The position numbers were made by a program, and so were the translations under genes. Source: Bacillota bacterium (GTDB taxonomy: Bacteria; Bacillota; Dehalobacteriia; UBA4068; UBA4997). From it: 64,000 bases of DNA. The DNA lies in assembly GCA_021771915.1 (NCBI GenBank), contig JAETNY010000011.1:1-64000 (forward strand), given 5' to 3'. The number at the start of each line of letters is the position of its first letter. The first letter of the stretch is position 1. Under the pieces are notes generated by a model. The model made no database searches, was not told the DNA's origin, and saw nothing but the letters and a program-made list of their open reading frames with translations. Of the stretch, positions 17,923-25,211 are shown in pieces.

Positions 17923-19149
17923 TTAATCGCTGTTTATAGCGTCTACAATTTCCATTTTCGCCGCTTGTTTTGCCGGATATGTACCAAAAGCCCAACCAAT
18001 CAATATAGTAATAACAACTGCCACTAATACAGGCCAAATAGCAGCATACAAATAACTGAAAGAAGATTGTGTCCACAGTATAAGAAATAAAACTACAAAA
18101 AAACCTGATAAGACACCTAATAAACCGCCTATCAAACCAGTAATAACCGCCTCCAGTGCAAATTGTTGCTGAATATTGCGATTAGTTGCGCCAAAAGCCT
18201 TGCGAATACCAATTTCTTTAGTTCGAGCCTGCACACCAGCTAGCATAACATTCATAATGCCTACGCCGCCGACAAGCAACACAATACCTGAAAAAAAACT
18301 CCAATGAATAGCATCACCAAGAATATAACCGCGTACCATTTCCGAGGTATCTCCAATGCTATAAACCTGCAATATCCAACCATTATTTTCTTCTCTTCTA
18401 GTGCGCTCACAAAGCATTTCTTTTATTAAGACCTGGGTTTTATACATATTTTCTTTACCATTGGCACAGACAAAATATTTATCATTATAATTACCATAGG
18501 AACTTATTGATTCACCATTAATCTTTCTAGCATTAGTGTAAGGAATATAAACCTCATTATTTCTGATAGGTATAATATCATTTTGCACATCAGCAAACAC
18601 ACCAATTACAGTGTAATTTTCACCCCAAATTTTCAAAGTTTGTCCTAATGCATTGCCTTCCATCAAGTCATTAGCAATACTGTGGCCAATCACACAAACA
18701 TTACGCTCTCTGGAAATATCCATATATTCCAGAAAACGTCCCTCATGCAAACGCAACACCGGCACCATATCAAGATAGCTGCTGTTCACACCATAAACTC
18801 GCGCATCATCTTTCGTTCTTTCACCATATCTCACGCCTCCAGGCAAGTCAAATTCAACATATGGTGATATACCACTGATAATCTCTGGATTGTCCTGCGC
18901 TAGTTGTTCCATATCGCTTGGCATGACTTTCATTGGCAAATCCACACTCACATAAGTCCAGGTTTGCATAAGCGTTGGAGCATATTCATCTTGCTGTATC
19001 TGAAGATCCATCAATGAAATATTATTGGCAGTCCAAGCAAAAACAAATCCAGCTATACCGATAACCATACCTAGAATAGCTTGCAAACAACGCCCTTTAT
19101 TAACAAATAAACTTCTGACAGAATTTTGCAATGTTTGTCTAATATTCAT
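17923..19149 (-). CDS. second MacB/FtsX-type permease
   Basis: The 408-residue permease has the same architecture as the one at 14500-15681, including LVGGVGIMNVMLAGVQARTK and a C-terminal GTYPAKQAAKMEIVDAINSD. I start it at ATG 19149 (MNIRQTLQNSV), which has AAAGGA seven bases upstream and matches the MDIRQAF start of its partner. The longest ORF begins at 19212 without such a site. It follows the precursor gene by 78 bases and is probably cotranscribed with it. Confidence 0.85.
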   Translation of the reverse strand: MNIRQTLQNSVRSLFVNKGRCLQAILGMVIGIAGFVFAWTANNISLMDLQIQQDEYAPTLMQTWTYVSVDLPMKVMPSDMEQLAQDNPEIISGISPYVEFDLPGGVRYGERTKDDARVYGVNSSYLDMVPVLRLHEGRFLEYMDISRERNVCVIGHSIANDLMEGNALGQTLKIWGENYTVIGVFADVQNDIIPIRNNEVYIPYTNARKINGESISSYGNYNDKYFVCANGKENMYKTQVLIKEMLCERTRREENNGWILQVYSIGDTSEMVRGYILGDAIHWSFFSGIVLLVGGVGIMNVMLAGVQARTKEIGIRKAFGATNRNIQQQFALEAVITGLIGGLLGVLSGFFVVLFLILWTQSSFSYLYAAIWPVLVAVVITILIGWAFGTYPAKQAAKMEIVDAINSD

Positions 19150-19192
19150 TCTATATTCCTTTGGCATAATGTTCTGATAAAATATATACAAA

Positions 19193-19207
19193 TGTGGGCT
19201 ATAAAAT
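19193..19207 (+). repeat. inverted repeat bracketing lanA, downstream copy
   Basis: TGTGGGCTATAAAAT on the plus strand. Its exact reverse complement lies at 19565-19579 on the other side of lanA. The similarity extends with few mismatches to ATACA on the outer side. Confidence 0.6.
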
Positions 19208-19227
19208 TTCAAAATTTATTTAAGTAA

Positions 19228-19410
19228 TTATCTGTCGCAAGGCATAGTAGACACACCACCGCAGGACATGCTACAATCACCACAAGTATCACAATTGGAA
19301 AGACAATCATTGCATGTACCACAGCCAGTTCTGAAAGTGATTGCCTTAGTGCTATCATCAACATTTGTTCCAACAGTTACATCCAGATCAAAATCTTCGT
19401 ACATTGCCAT
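19228..19410 (-). CDS. lanA: lanthipeptide precursor peptide (class I, FxLD-like leader, 8 Cys)
   Basis: The 60-residue peptide starts MAMYEDFDLDVTVG. FDLD at residues 7-10 is the LanB-binding box of class I leaders. The C-terminal half is packed with Cys (30, 33, 36, 40, 43, 46, 50, 58) and Ser/Thr (25, 28, 32, 38, 42, 47, 49, 54, 55), so up to eight thioether rings are possible. AGGAGGTG precedes the ATG. It heads the operon with two permeases, adaptor, ATPase, lanB, lanC and lanT. The layout resembles actinobacterial FxLD lanthipeptides more than nisin: there is no ITS start of core and no GxxPR cleavage site. The leader/core border is not evident. Confidence 0.9.
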   Translation of the reverse strand: MAMYEDFDLDVTVGTNVDDSTKAITFRTGCGTCNDCLSNCDTCGDCSMSCGGVSTMPCDR

Positions 19411-19443
19411 TATTTTTCACCTCCTCCTGCTTGCTGACCAAGT

Positions 19444-19620
19444 TTACACAAATGCGTCCTCGCATCGGCCAACACAAACCTTTGCAACAATTATTTGCCG
19501 CAGATGATAGCTAAAATTTGCTATCATCTGCAACATCGTTTTATAATGACTGGCCTTGGTAAGTATTTTATAGCCCACAAATGTATCAAATTTAATAGAT
19601 TGATAAAAATTACTTTTCAT
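19444..19620 (-). CDS. possible 58-codon leader ORF upstream of lanA
   Basis: An uninterrupted frame from ATG 19620 (MKSNFYQSIKFDTFVGYKIL...) to TAA 19444-19446 fills most of the transcript leader between the ECF-type promoter and lanA. It ends 33 bases before the lanA start. I see no convincing ribosome binding site and no known family. It contains the hairpin at 19500-19531. It could be a regulatory leader peptide, a second small product, or a chance ORF in AT-rich DNA. Confidence 0.25.
   Translation of the reverse strand: MKSNFYQSIKFDTFVGYKILTKASHYKTMLQMIANFSYHLRQIIVAKVCVGRCEDAFV
19500..19531 (-). promoter_or_regulatory. perfect 12-bp stem-loop in the lanA leader
   Basis: GCAGATGATAGC and GCTATCATCTGC form a perfect 12-pair stem around an eight-base loop, 90 bases ahead of lanA. 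No T-tract follows in the sense direction, so it looks like an mRNA structure (stability, processing or attenuation) more than a terminator. Confidence 0.6.
19565..19579 (-). repeat. inverted repeat bracketing lanA, upstream copy
   Basis: ATTTTATAGCCCACA on the plus strand, the exact reverse complement of 19193-19207. It lies in the transcribed leader, so both copies could pair in the RNA and enclose lanA. Confidence 0.6.
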
Positions 19621-19662
19621 AATAATCTTGTTTGATAATTTATTTAGTAATTTTTACCTTTC

Positions 19663-19702
19663 TATTATATAAGCAGCACGAGAAGGGCAAAATGTAACGC
19701 TA
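19663..19702 (-). promoter_or_regulatory. ECF-type promoter of lanA
   Basis: On the minus strand TAGCGTTACATTTTGC is followed by TGCTGCTTATATAATA. The same two blocks at identical spacing occur at 21150-21189 in front of the anti-sigma gene. This is the classic sign of a shared sigma factor, most simply the ECF factor at 21218-21805. Transcription would start about 245 bases before lanA, which gives a long leader. Confidence 0.75.
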
Positions 19703-19756
19703 AATTTTAAAATATTTTCGCAAACCTAACTTTTAGCTTCATTTTGCCATTTAAGC

Positions 19757-19799
19757 AAAAAAAAATTGCACATCACAGAAGCAAATCTGCAATGTGCAA
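19757..19799 (-). terminator. rho-independent terminator of the sigma/anti-sigma operon
   Basis: TTGCACAT (19766-19773) pairs with ATGTGCAA (19792-19799), with an inner CAGA/TCTG stem. On the minus strand the hairpin is followed by nine T residues (19757-19765). It ends transcription after the secreted protein gene, so lanA needs its own promoter. Confidence 0.88.
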
Positions 19800-19826
19800 C
19801 AAATAAAATTATCAAATTATAATTTA

Positions 19827-20255
19827 TTATACCGCAGCCGTGATAAATTCTCTGGAATCATATCCGCCTTTTTCAGCATAAAAATATACCTTGGCTCGAT
19901 ATTGGTAACCTGATTTAGCGCCATAATAATACACATTTGATGCATGTCGTCTGGTATTATAGGCCAACATATTAGAATTATCATTACTGGACATTGTAGC
20001 CACCGCTGTCCAACTGCTCGAACCCAGCGCTTTCTCCTGAATAACGATCGTTTTAGCTCCGATTACATCCATTGTGCCAGTACCGCTTATATTAAAAGTT
20101 ACTGTTATTGTATTTCCAGAAGAACGAGCTGCCTGTGCCACGCAATCTGTAATATATTCACTGGAATAAATTGTAGCATTAGCAACAGATGTAATACAAA
20201 AAAATGCAACCAAAATTAATGATATTAAAGAAATTCTTTTATACATTATTTTCAC
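19827..20255 (-). CDS. secreted small beta-rich protein of the ECF operon
   Basis: The 142-residue protein has a clear signal peptide (KRISLISLILVAFFCITSVANA) and a mature part of alternating polar beta strands (NTITVTFNISGTGTMDVIGA...YRAKVYFYAEKG). It resembles DUF6147-like secreted proteins of Firmicutes, but I am not sure of the family. The start overlaps the anti-sigma stop by four bases (ATGA), so the two are translationally coupled. It may sense or protect against the peptide; that is inference. Confidence 0.6.
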   Translation of the reverse strand: MKIMYKRISLISLILVAFFCITSVANATIYSSEYITDCVAQAARSSGNTITVTFNISGTGTMDVIGAKTIVIQEKALGSSSWTAVATMSSNDNSNMLAYNTRRHASNVYYYGAKSGYQYRAKVYFYAEKGGYDSREFITAAV

Positions 20256-21133
20256 TCTCCATAAATTGAATTTATTATATTTTCAGCATCTTCTAAAGAG
20301 AAATGACCTTTAATAGAACCTGCATAATCTTCATTCCGCCATACTATTGCTCTAATACCTAAATTATCCATAATATAATACTTGGTACCATACATTTCAT
20401 ATTCAGTAACTTCCGAAGTATCTTTTTCATATAATGGAGTATTATTATCGTTTATGGGAAACATATAATCTATATACAATTCATCAATGCTGTTATTTTT
20501 TTCTCTGACAAAATCGGCACAAATACTATTTAATGCACCATCTTTGAATAAATCTACTTTATCAAATACATAACCCTCCGGCAGCCATTCAGGCACTAAT
20601 TGAAGTCCCCCAGCATAATCCGCTACAACATCAGCTAACTCGGTAGTTACGGTAACCGGTTCAAACCAAAACTGATCGTCATTCCATCTGCCGATAACGC
20701 CAAGAGGGTTATAACCCAAAGCATATGCCGTAGCGGTCCCAATAGATAGAAACAACACCAGAACTGCTACCGCGCTAGAAAATTTACGCCAGCTTTTTTT
20801 GACAAAAGATAAAACCTTACCTTGAGAATTTTCCTGCGGAATATTATTGCTTACCTCTTTGTCCGTCTCATCATCAAAGGTATATAACCCTTCTTCCTTT
20901 TGAGCCATAGGATAATAATATTCAAAAAATTCATTCAATGAAGTTTCAACATCTTTATGCTCAACATTACGGCGTTCCGCTATCAGATTGGCAATATATA
21001 AGGCCTCCTCCGCATCAATCTGTTCAGCTTCTGGGGCGTCAAAATCAGCTCGCAGAATCGCCTCTAAAACAGATGTATCTAGCAAGTCGAATTTCTTATA
21101 ATTTGGACACCCTTTTGCTTCGACTTTCGACAT
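20252..21133 (-). CDS. membrane anti-sigma factor with DUF4367-like C-terminus
   Basis: The 293-residue protein has a cytoplasmic N-terminal region (about 1-110), a single membrane helix (AVAVLVLFLSIGTATAYALG, ~117-136) and an extracytoplasmic domain that includes LVPEWLPEGYVFDKVDLF and the C-terminal MYGTKYYIMDNLGIRAIVW, then ENIINSIYGE, as in DUF4367 proteins. It is encoded right after an ECF sigma factor, the normal place for its anti-sigma factor. GGAGG precedes the ATG. Its own ECF-type promoter overlaps the ribosome binding site region, which gives negative feedback. Confidence 0.8.
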   Translation of the reverse strand: MSKVEAKGCPNYKKFDLLDTSVLEAILRADFDAPEAEQIDAEEALYIANLIAERRNVEHKDVETSLNEFFEYYYPMAQKEEGLYTFDDETDKEVSNNIPQENSQGKVLSFVKKSWRKFSSAVAVLVLFLSIGTATAYALGYNPLGVIGRWNDDQFWFEPVTVTTELADVVADYAGGLQLVPEWLPEGYVFDKVDLFKDGALNSICADFVREKNNSIDELYIDYMFPINDNNTPLYEKDTSEVTEYEMYGTKYYIMDNLGIRAIVWRNEDYAGSIKGHFSLEDAENIINSIYGE

Positions 21134-21149
21134 AACAAAACCCCCCTCC

Positions 21150-21189
21150 TATAATATAAGCAGCATAACAAGTGCAAAATATAACGCTA
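21150..21189 (-). promoter_or_regulatory. ECF-type promoter of the anti-sigma gene
   Basis: On the minus strand TAGCGTTATATTTTGC and TGCTGCTTATATTATA match the lanA promoter blocks at the same spacing. The start of transcription would fall about ten bases before the ATG, so the mRNA leader is very short. Confidence 0.72.
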
Positions 21190-21217
21190 CAATTTATGTT
21201 TTTTTATAAAAATTTCA

Positions 21218-21805
21218 CTATTTTTTATTGCCAAATAATTTGCGTATTTTTATTCTTGCCCGATATAAACGCTGCTCAATTACTCTAATGCTCACGCCAT
21301 ACTTATCTGCAAGATCTTTTAAGGATTTATCCTCGACAGTAAATTCTTTTATCAGCTGGAACTCCTTATGTACAGCTAAATCAGAATATAAGAAATCTAC
21401 ATCTTCATCCATAGGCTTGTTATCAACAAAATCTTCCATACCCATCTCAACACCAAATTCTATATCCGCCTGTTGAGGTAAATATACCATTAATTGTGCA
21501 AGCTGCTGTTTTTTTCTTATAATCTGCGATATAGATAACTTTAAAGATTTATAAAGCCATTTTACAGGATCATCATATTGCATAACTTTCTCTATCTTAT
21601 ACTTACCATCATCATCTTTCTTATCTTTCCTGCAAAGATCTAAAAAAACATTTTGCACTGCCTCTTCCGCATTACTTTTTTCCAAACGACCTATTGCATA
21701 ATTAAAAAGCGACTCCTGATTAGTTCTATATAATTTTTCTATAAATTCTCGTTCTTCCTTAGTTAATTCACATCGCTCCTGTCGTCGCTTGTCCATAATT
21801 CCCAT
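21218..21805 (-). CDS. ECF-type RNA polymerase sigma factor
   Basis: The 195-residue protein has sigma region 2 (SLFNYAIGRLEKSNAEEAVQ, then NVFLDLCR and WLYKSLKLSISQIIRKK) and region 4 (VEDKSLKDLADKYGVSIRVI, then EQRLYRARIKIRKLFG). It has no region 1 or 3, so it is an ECF factor. It is followed by its membrane anti-sigma gene. The start could be 21805 or the in-frame ATG at 21796, which has better spacing from GAGGTGG. It is the likely activator of both promoters described above, and so of the lanthipeptide operon. Confidence 0.85.
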   Translation of the reverse strand: MGIMDKRRQERCELTKEEREFIEKLYRTNQESLFNYAIGRLEKSNAEEAVQNVFLDLCRKDKKDDDGKYKIEKVMQYDDPVKWLYKSLKLSISQIIRKKQQLAQLMVYLPQQADIEFGVEMGMEDFVDNKPMDEDVDFLYSDLAVHKEFQLIKEFTVEDKSLKDLADKYGVSIRVIEQRLYRARIKIRKLFGNKK

Positions 21806-21825
21806 TCCACCTCACAAAAAATATA

Positions 21826-22191
21826 TCACATATTTATTATATCACTTTCCCTGGAATTTTCCAGAGCTTTAACCAAAGTTCTCATAACATCTTCCACTAT
21901 CTCCAAATCTTTTTCGTTTTTACCTTTTAATAGAGCTATAATGTTATTCATTGTAACATTGTCATCTTCCTCAGCAAATAAACTATCCATACTTATTCCA
22001 AGAATTTCCGTTATTTTAACCAACGTGTTAACAGTCATTTCCCTTGACCCATTTTCGATTTTGTTATAAAGAGGTTGTGTTATACCAATATTGTGAGCCA
22101 TAAAATCTTGTGTAAGATTCATTTTCTCACGGTAAAAAAGTATATTTTTTATAAGCCTTTGTTTTACCTCAGAATCTAATTTATATTTCAT
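21826..22191 (-). CDS. XRE-family regulator upstream of the ECF operon
   Basis: The protein has an HTH at about residues 10-65 (NILFYREKMNLTQDFMAHNI, then GITQPLYNKIENGSREMTVN) and a helical tail. I choose ATG 22191, seven bases after AAGGAG; the TTG at 22197 is too close to that site. Only about 20 bases separate it from the ECF gene, so it may be cotranscribed with it and set the basal level of the sigma factor. Confidence 0.78.
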   Translation of the reverse strand: MKYKLDSEVKQRLIKNILFYREKMNLTQDFMAHNIGITQPLYNKIENGSREMTVNTLVKITEILGISMDSLFAEEDDNVTMNNIIALLKGKNEKDLEIVEDVMRTLVKALENSRESDIINM

Positions 22192-22466
22192 TACCAATCT
22201 CCTTAAGCATAATATGTTATATATAGTATAACTTAATCTTTTTGTTTACATAATGCACTAACTGGCATATTATTTATGACATAATATAAGGACATTATAT
22301 TTTACAGAAAACAAACCAACCTAGAATAATTTTTTTAGTTAATTGCTATTGACACACTGGCTATTTTTTCAAACGTATGTTAAAATGCTTAATAACCAGC
22401 TGCACAAAAAAGATTCTGGACTTTAAACTCGCTATGTGCTAAACTATTTATAAAGGAGGATATCTA

Positions 22467-23438
22467 ATGGAACAAGAAACAGCTATCAATCCACAAAAAA
22501 ATCAATATGACGCAATGTGCAAAAACCTCCTAGCCAAGAAGTATACTTTGGCAAGAATTATGCAAAGTTGTATGAGAGAATATCGGAATTACAGCTTGAA
22601 TGATATTGCCGAAAACTTCATTGAAGGGCAACCTGAAATTGGCAAGACAAAAGTCTTTCCAGATGAAACAGCAATGATTGACGGTATTGCCAATGAAGAT
22701 ACATCGGTTGAAGAAGGTACGGTAGTTTACGATATTCGCTTTAAGGCTATCCTTCCTAAAAACGATGGCTATATAAACCTAATTATCAATGTAGAGGCTC
22801 AGGCGAATTTTAACCCCGGTTATCCGCTGATAATGCGCGGCATATATTATTGCAGCCGTATGCTTTCCACTCAGTACAACCGGGAATTTACTAAATCGCA
22901 TTACGAAAAGCTAAAAAAGGTAGTGTCAATATGGGTTTGCACCGAGCCTACAAAACAGCGTTTTTGCACTCTGAACGAATACAATATAGCAGAGAATAAT
23001 ATTATTGGCAGTACGAAAGAAGATTCAGCTAACTATGATTTAATGTCAGTATTTATGATATGTTTAGGCAACCCTGATACTGAAGATTATAATGGTATTC
23101 TTAAATATTTGGACGTTCTTTTATCAAAAAAATATTCCAAACAGGAAAAGAAACAAATACTAGAGAAAGAATTTGATTATCATTTTAACGCTGAAACAGA
23201 AATGGAGGTCGATGAAATGTGTAATTTAGCTCAAGCGATAGAAGATAAGGGCAGAGAATTAGGCAGAATTGAAGGTATGCAAAAGGGCATTGAAAAGGGC
23301 AAGCTTGAAACCACACTTGCCAACATTCAAAGCTTGATGTACAAAGTTAGTTGGACTGCTGAACAGGCAATGGACGCACTCAATATTCCACAGGAGGAGC
23401 GCAGCCAATACCTGCCCAAACTTAAACACCTTAACTAA
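22467..23438 (+). CDS. Rpn-family PD-(D/E)XK nuclease (recombination-promoting nuclease-like)
   Basis: The 323-residue protein shows the PD-(D/E)XK core VVYDIRFKAI...LIINVEAQ (about residues 88-112) found in Rpn/YhgA-type proteins, and a charged C-terminal helix rich in Gly, Lys and Glu (GRIEGMQKGIEKGKLE). Rpn proteins are DNA endonucleases that promote RecA-independent recombination and spread on mobile DNA. AAAGGAGG precedes the ATG. It is transcribed opposite to the surrounding genes and is probably a separate acquisition. Confidence 0.85.
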   Translation: MEQETAINPQKNQYDAMCKNLLAKKYTLARIMQSCMREYRNYSLNDIAENFIEGQPEIGKTKVFPDETAMIDGIANEDTSVEEGTVVYDIRFKAILPKNDGYINLIINVEAQANFNPGYPLIMRGIYYCSRMLSTQYNREFTKSHYEKLKKVVSIWVCTEPTKQRFCTLNEYNIAENNIIGSTKEDSANYDLMSVFMICLGNPDTEDYNGILKYLDVLLSKKYSKQEKKQILEKEFDYHFNAETEMEVDEMCNLAQAIEDKGRELGRIEGMQKGIEKGKLETTLANIQSLMYKVSWTAEQAMDALNIPQEERSQYLPKLKHLN

Positions 23439-23499
23439 TTTTATCCACTAGTAGAATAATTTTATCTTAAACTAAAATTATACCTTAATACTTGATTTT

Positions 23500-23752
23500 A
23501 ACAAACTCACCCTCTGCCCGGCTTTGCAGGGCAAGGGTTGAGTTTGTTGCAGCAAGCGATGTGTCTGGGTACCCAAACACAAAAATAGCCTATTCGGTGT
23601 TACCCGAATAGGCTGTTTTGCTTGTTGGGGGCAAATCCCCCAATCCCCCTCTTGAACGCTCAAACAAGTTTCTCTATGCACAAATGCATAGAGATTAGTT
23701 CTCACTAAATTCTGCCTGCTGCTCCGCATTGGCAATCATTAAGTGTTCACTT
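23500..23752. other. hairpin-rich noncoding region beside the relaxase gene (candidate oriT)
   Basis: Four inverted repeats follow each other: AACAAACTCA...TGAGTTTGTT (23500-23548), AGCCTATTCGG...CCGAATAGGCT (23587-23614), TTGGGGG-N5-CCCCCAA (23625-23643) and AAGTG-TT-CACTT (23741-23752). The gap between mobC and the gene before it is only three bases, so oriT cannot lie in its usual place there. This is the largest noncoding space near the mobilisation genes. The assignment is inference. Confidence 0.35.
23587..23614 (+). terminator. terminator-like hairpin downstream of the Rpn gene
   Basis: An 11-pair perfect stem, AGCCTATTCGG with CCGAATAGGCT, is followed by GTTTTG on the plus strand. 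It would end the convergent Rpn transcript and could also act on the minus strand. Confidence 0.55.
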
Positions 23753-23795
23753 ATGAGCGGCGGCGCATTTCTCCCGTTGGTCGAAACGCTTATGT

Positions 23796-25202
23796 TCAGC
23801 GATTCGTTTCCACTTCACGCTGAACATTTTTCTCTTTGCTGTCGCTAACCTCCAGCAAATTATCTACATTGGCCTTAACAGTTAAAAGCTGCTTCATTTC
23901 CTCTCTGGCCTGCCGGTAGTCGCCATAAGCCGCTTTCTTCTCATTCAGCAGTTGCGCATATTCCGTCTGCAAGCTTTTAACCGTTGGCAGCTTTTTCAAA
24001 CCTAAATCGTCAAAGGCTTTCTTTGCCGCCCTATGTAACAGCAAAGCGCTTTCGTGTTCCGCAGCAAACTTTTTAGAATAGCCAGACTTCTTGTATGCTG
24101 CAAAAATTTCCCTCGTCTTATGGTAGTTTATGATGTGCGTTTTCAGCACAGCAATTTCAGCCATACGGCTTTCTGCTGCCTTAATTGTGCAGGATAACTC
24201 ATCATATTTCTGCGTTGCTGTCGCAGTTCTAGCCACCAATTCATCATAACTCAGCAGGTTATTTTCATTAAGATAGTTATAAGTTTTCGCCAACTGTTTA
24301 AGATTGAAAACTGTTGCCCATTTAGCGTAGCCGCCGCCCTTACCCTCGGCTAACTTCTGCTGAATATCTACCAACAGATTTATTTTATCCTGCGATTGGG
24401 GCATTTTCTTGCTGGCTATAACCGCTCTCAATTCAGCTTCAGAATATCCATCACCTAATCTATCTAACCGGGCAAACTGTTTCCAGCCTGCGGCTTTTAA
24501 GCGCCAGTTTTTCCCTCGCTTGCTAACCTCAATACCCACCTGCTCCAGCAGTTTTAACAACTCATCAAAATCTGCCGGTTGCTGTGTTAGCGCCTTATCT
24601 ATGGCCTGCCGCAGCACATCTTTTTGCGTTGGTGTTTGGACAATGCCCTGCTGCTCCTGCCACTTGTTATAGCTTAACCCCCAGCGGTTTTTCGGCTCAT
24701 CAATTACTGAATAACCATTCTCGATACAGATTGTGTCGCTCAAGCGGCGTATCGCTTTTGTACTGCCCCAAAAGTTACAGAACTTGCGATTATATTCCAA
24801 ATTTACAGAATTGAAGATGATATGGTTATGCAGATGTTGGCGGTCAATATGGGTACAGACGATAAAGGAGTGTTGGCCTTTAGTAAATCTCATTGCTAAC
24901 TCATAGCCCAGCCGATTTGCCTCCTCCGGGGTAATCTCCCCAGGCTTAAAAGACTGCCTTATCTGGTAGGCTATGACATCATTTTTCTTTGGTTCTCTGC
25001 CGCTTTTGGTCTGATAAATTCTATGCGCAAGGGCAAATTCTGCGTCGGCTATTCGGCTATCACACTCATAGCGGCTGATGAGCCTGCCGTCATCCGTCTT
25101 GGCCGGATTTTCCATATAGTCGATTATCCGAGCGATTGTCGAGCTAACCTTGCGGCCTTGGCTGTTATGCAATGGTATCAATCTTGTTGTTGCGATAAAC
25201 AT
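23796..25202 (-). CDS. relaxase (MobA/VirD2-type mobilization nuclease)
   Basis: The N-terminal relaxase domain carries the metal-binding histidine triad HIDRQHLHNHIIFN (about residue 118). N-terminal TTRLIPLHN and SRYECDS with early tyrosines supply the nicking residue. A coiled-coil C-terminal part follows (~300-465). The enzyme nicks oriT and pilots the transferred strand. I prefer ATG 25202 (MFIATTR) over the GTG codons just upstream, which lack a separate ribosome binding site. It follows mobC by nine bases in one transcript. Confidence 0.92.
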   Translation of the reverse strand: MFIATTRLIPLHNSQGRKVSSTIARIIDYMENPAKTDDGRLISRYECDSRIADAEFALAHRIYQTKSGREPKKNDVIAYQIRQSFKPGEITPEEANRLGYELAMRFTKGQHSFIVCTHIDRQHLHNHIIFNSVNLEYNRKFCNFWGSTKAIRRLSDTICIENGYSVIDEPKNRWGLSYNKWQEQQGIVQTPTQKDVLRQAIDKALTQQPADFDELLKLLEQVGIEVSKRGKNWRLKAAGWKQFARLDRLGDGYSEAELRAVIASKKMPQSQDKINLLVDIQQKLAEGKGGGYAKWATVFNLKQLAKTYNYLNENNLLSYDELVARTATATQKYDELSCTIKAAESRMAEIAVLKTHIINYHKTREIFAAYKKSGYSKKFAAEHESALLLHRAAKKAFDDLGLKKLPTVKSLQTEYAQLLNEKKAAYGDYRQAREEMKQLLTVKANVDNLLEVSDSKEKNVQREVETNR

Positions 25203-25211
25203 CACCACGCT

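Noticed and set aside
22321-22466. TTGACA at 22349-22354 as promoter of the Rpn gene
   Set aside because: No -10 box at 16-18 bases; the TAAAAT further down is 26 bases away.
22467-23438. Rpn-type gene as the transposase of an insertion sequence
   Set aside because: I saw no terminal inverted repeats or target duplication around it, and Rpn proteins are nucleases without proven transposition.
23478-23735. Minus-strand ORF of 85 codons
   Set aside because: It is made of the hairpins of the noncoding region beside the relaxase gene, has no ribosome binding site and no family features.
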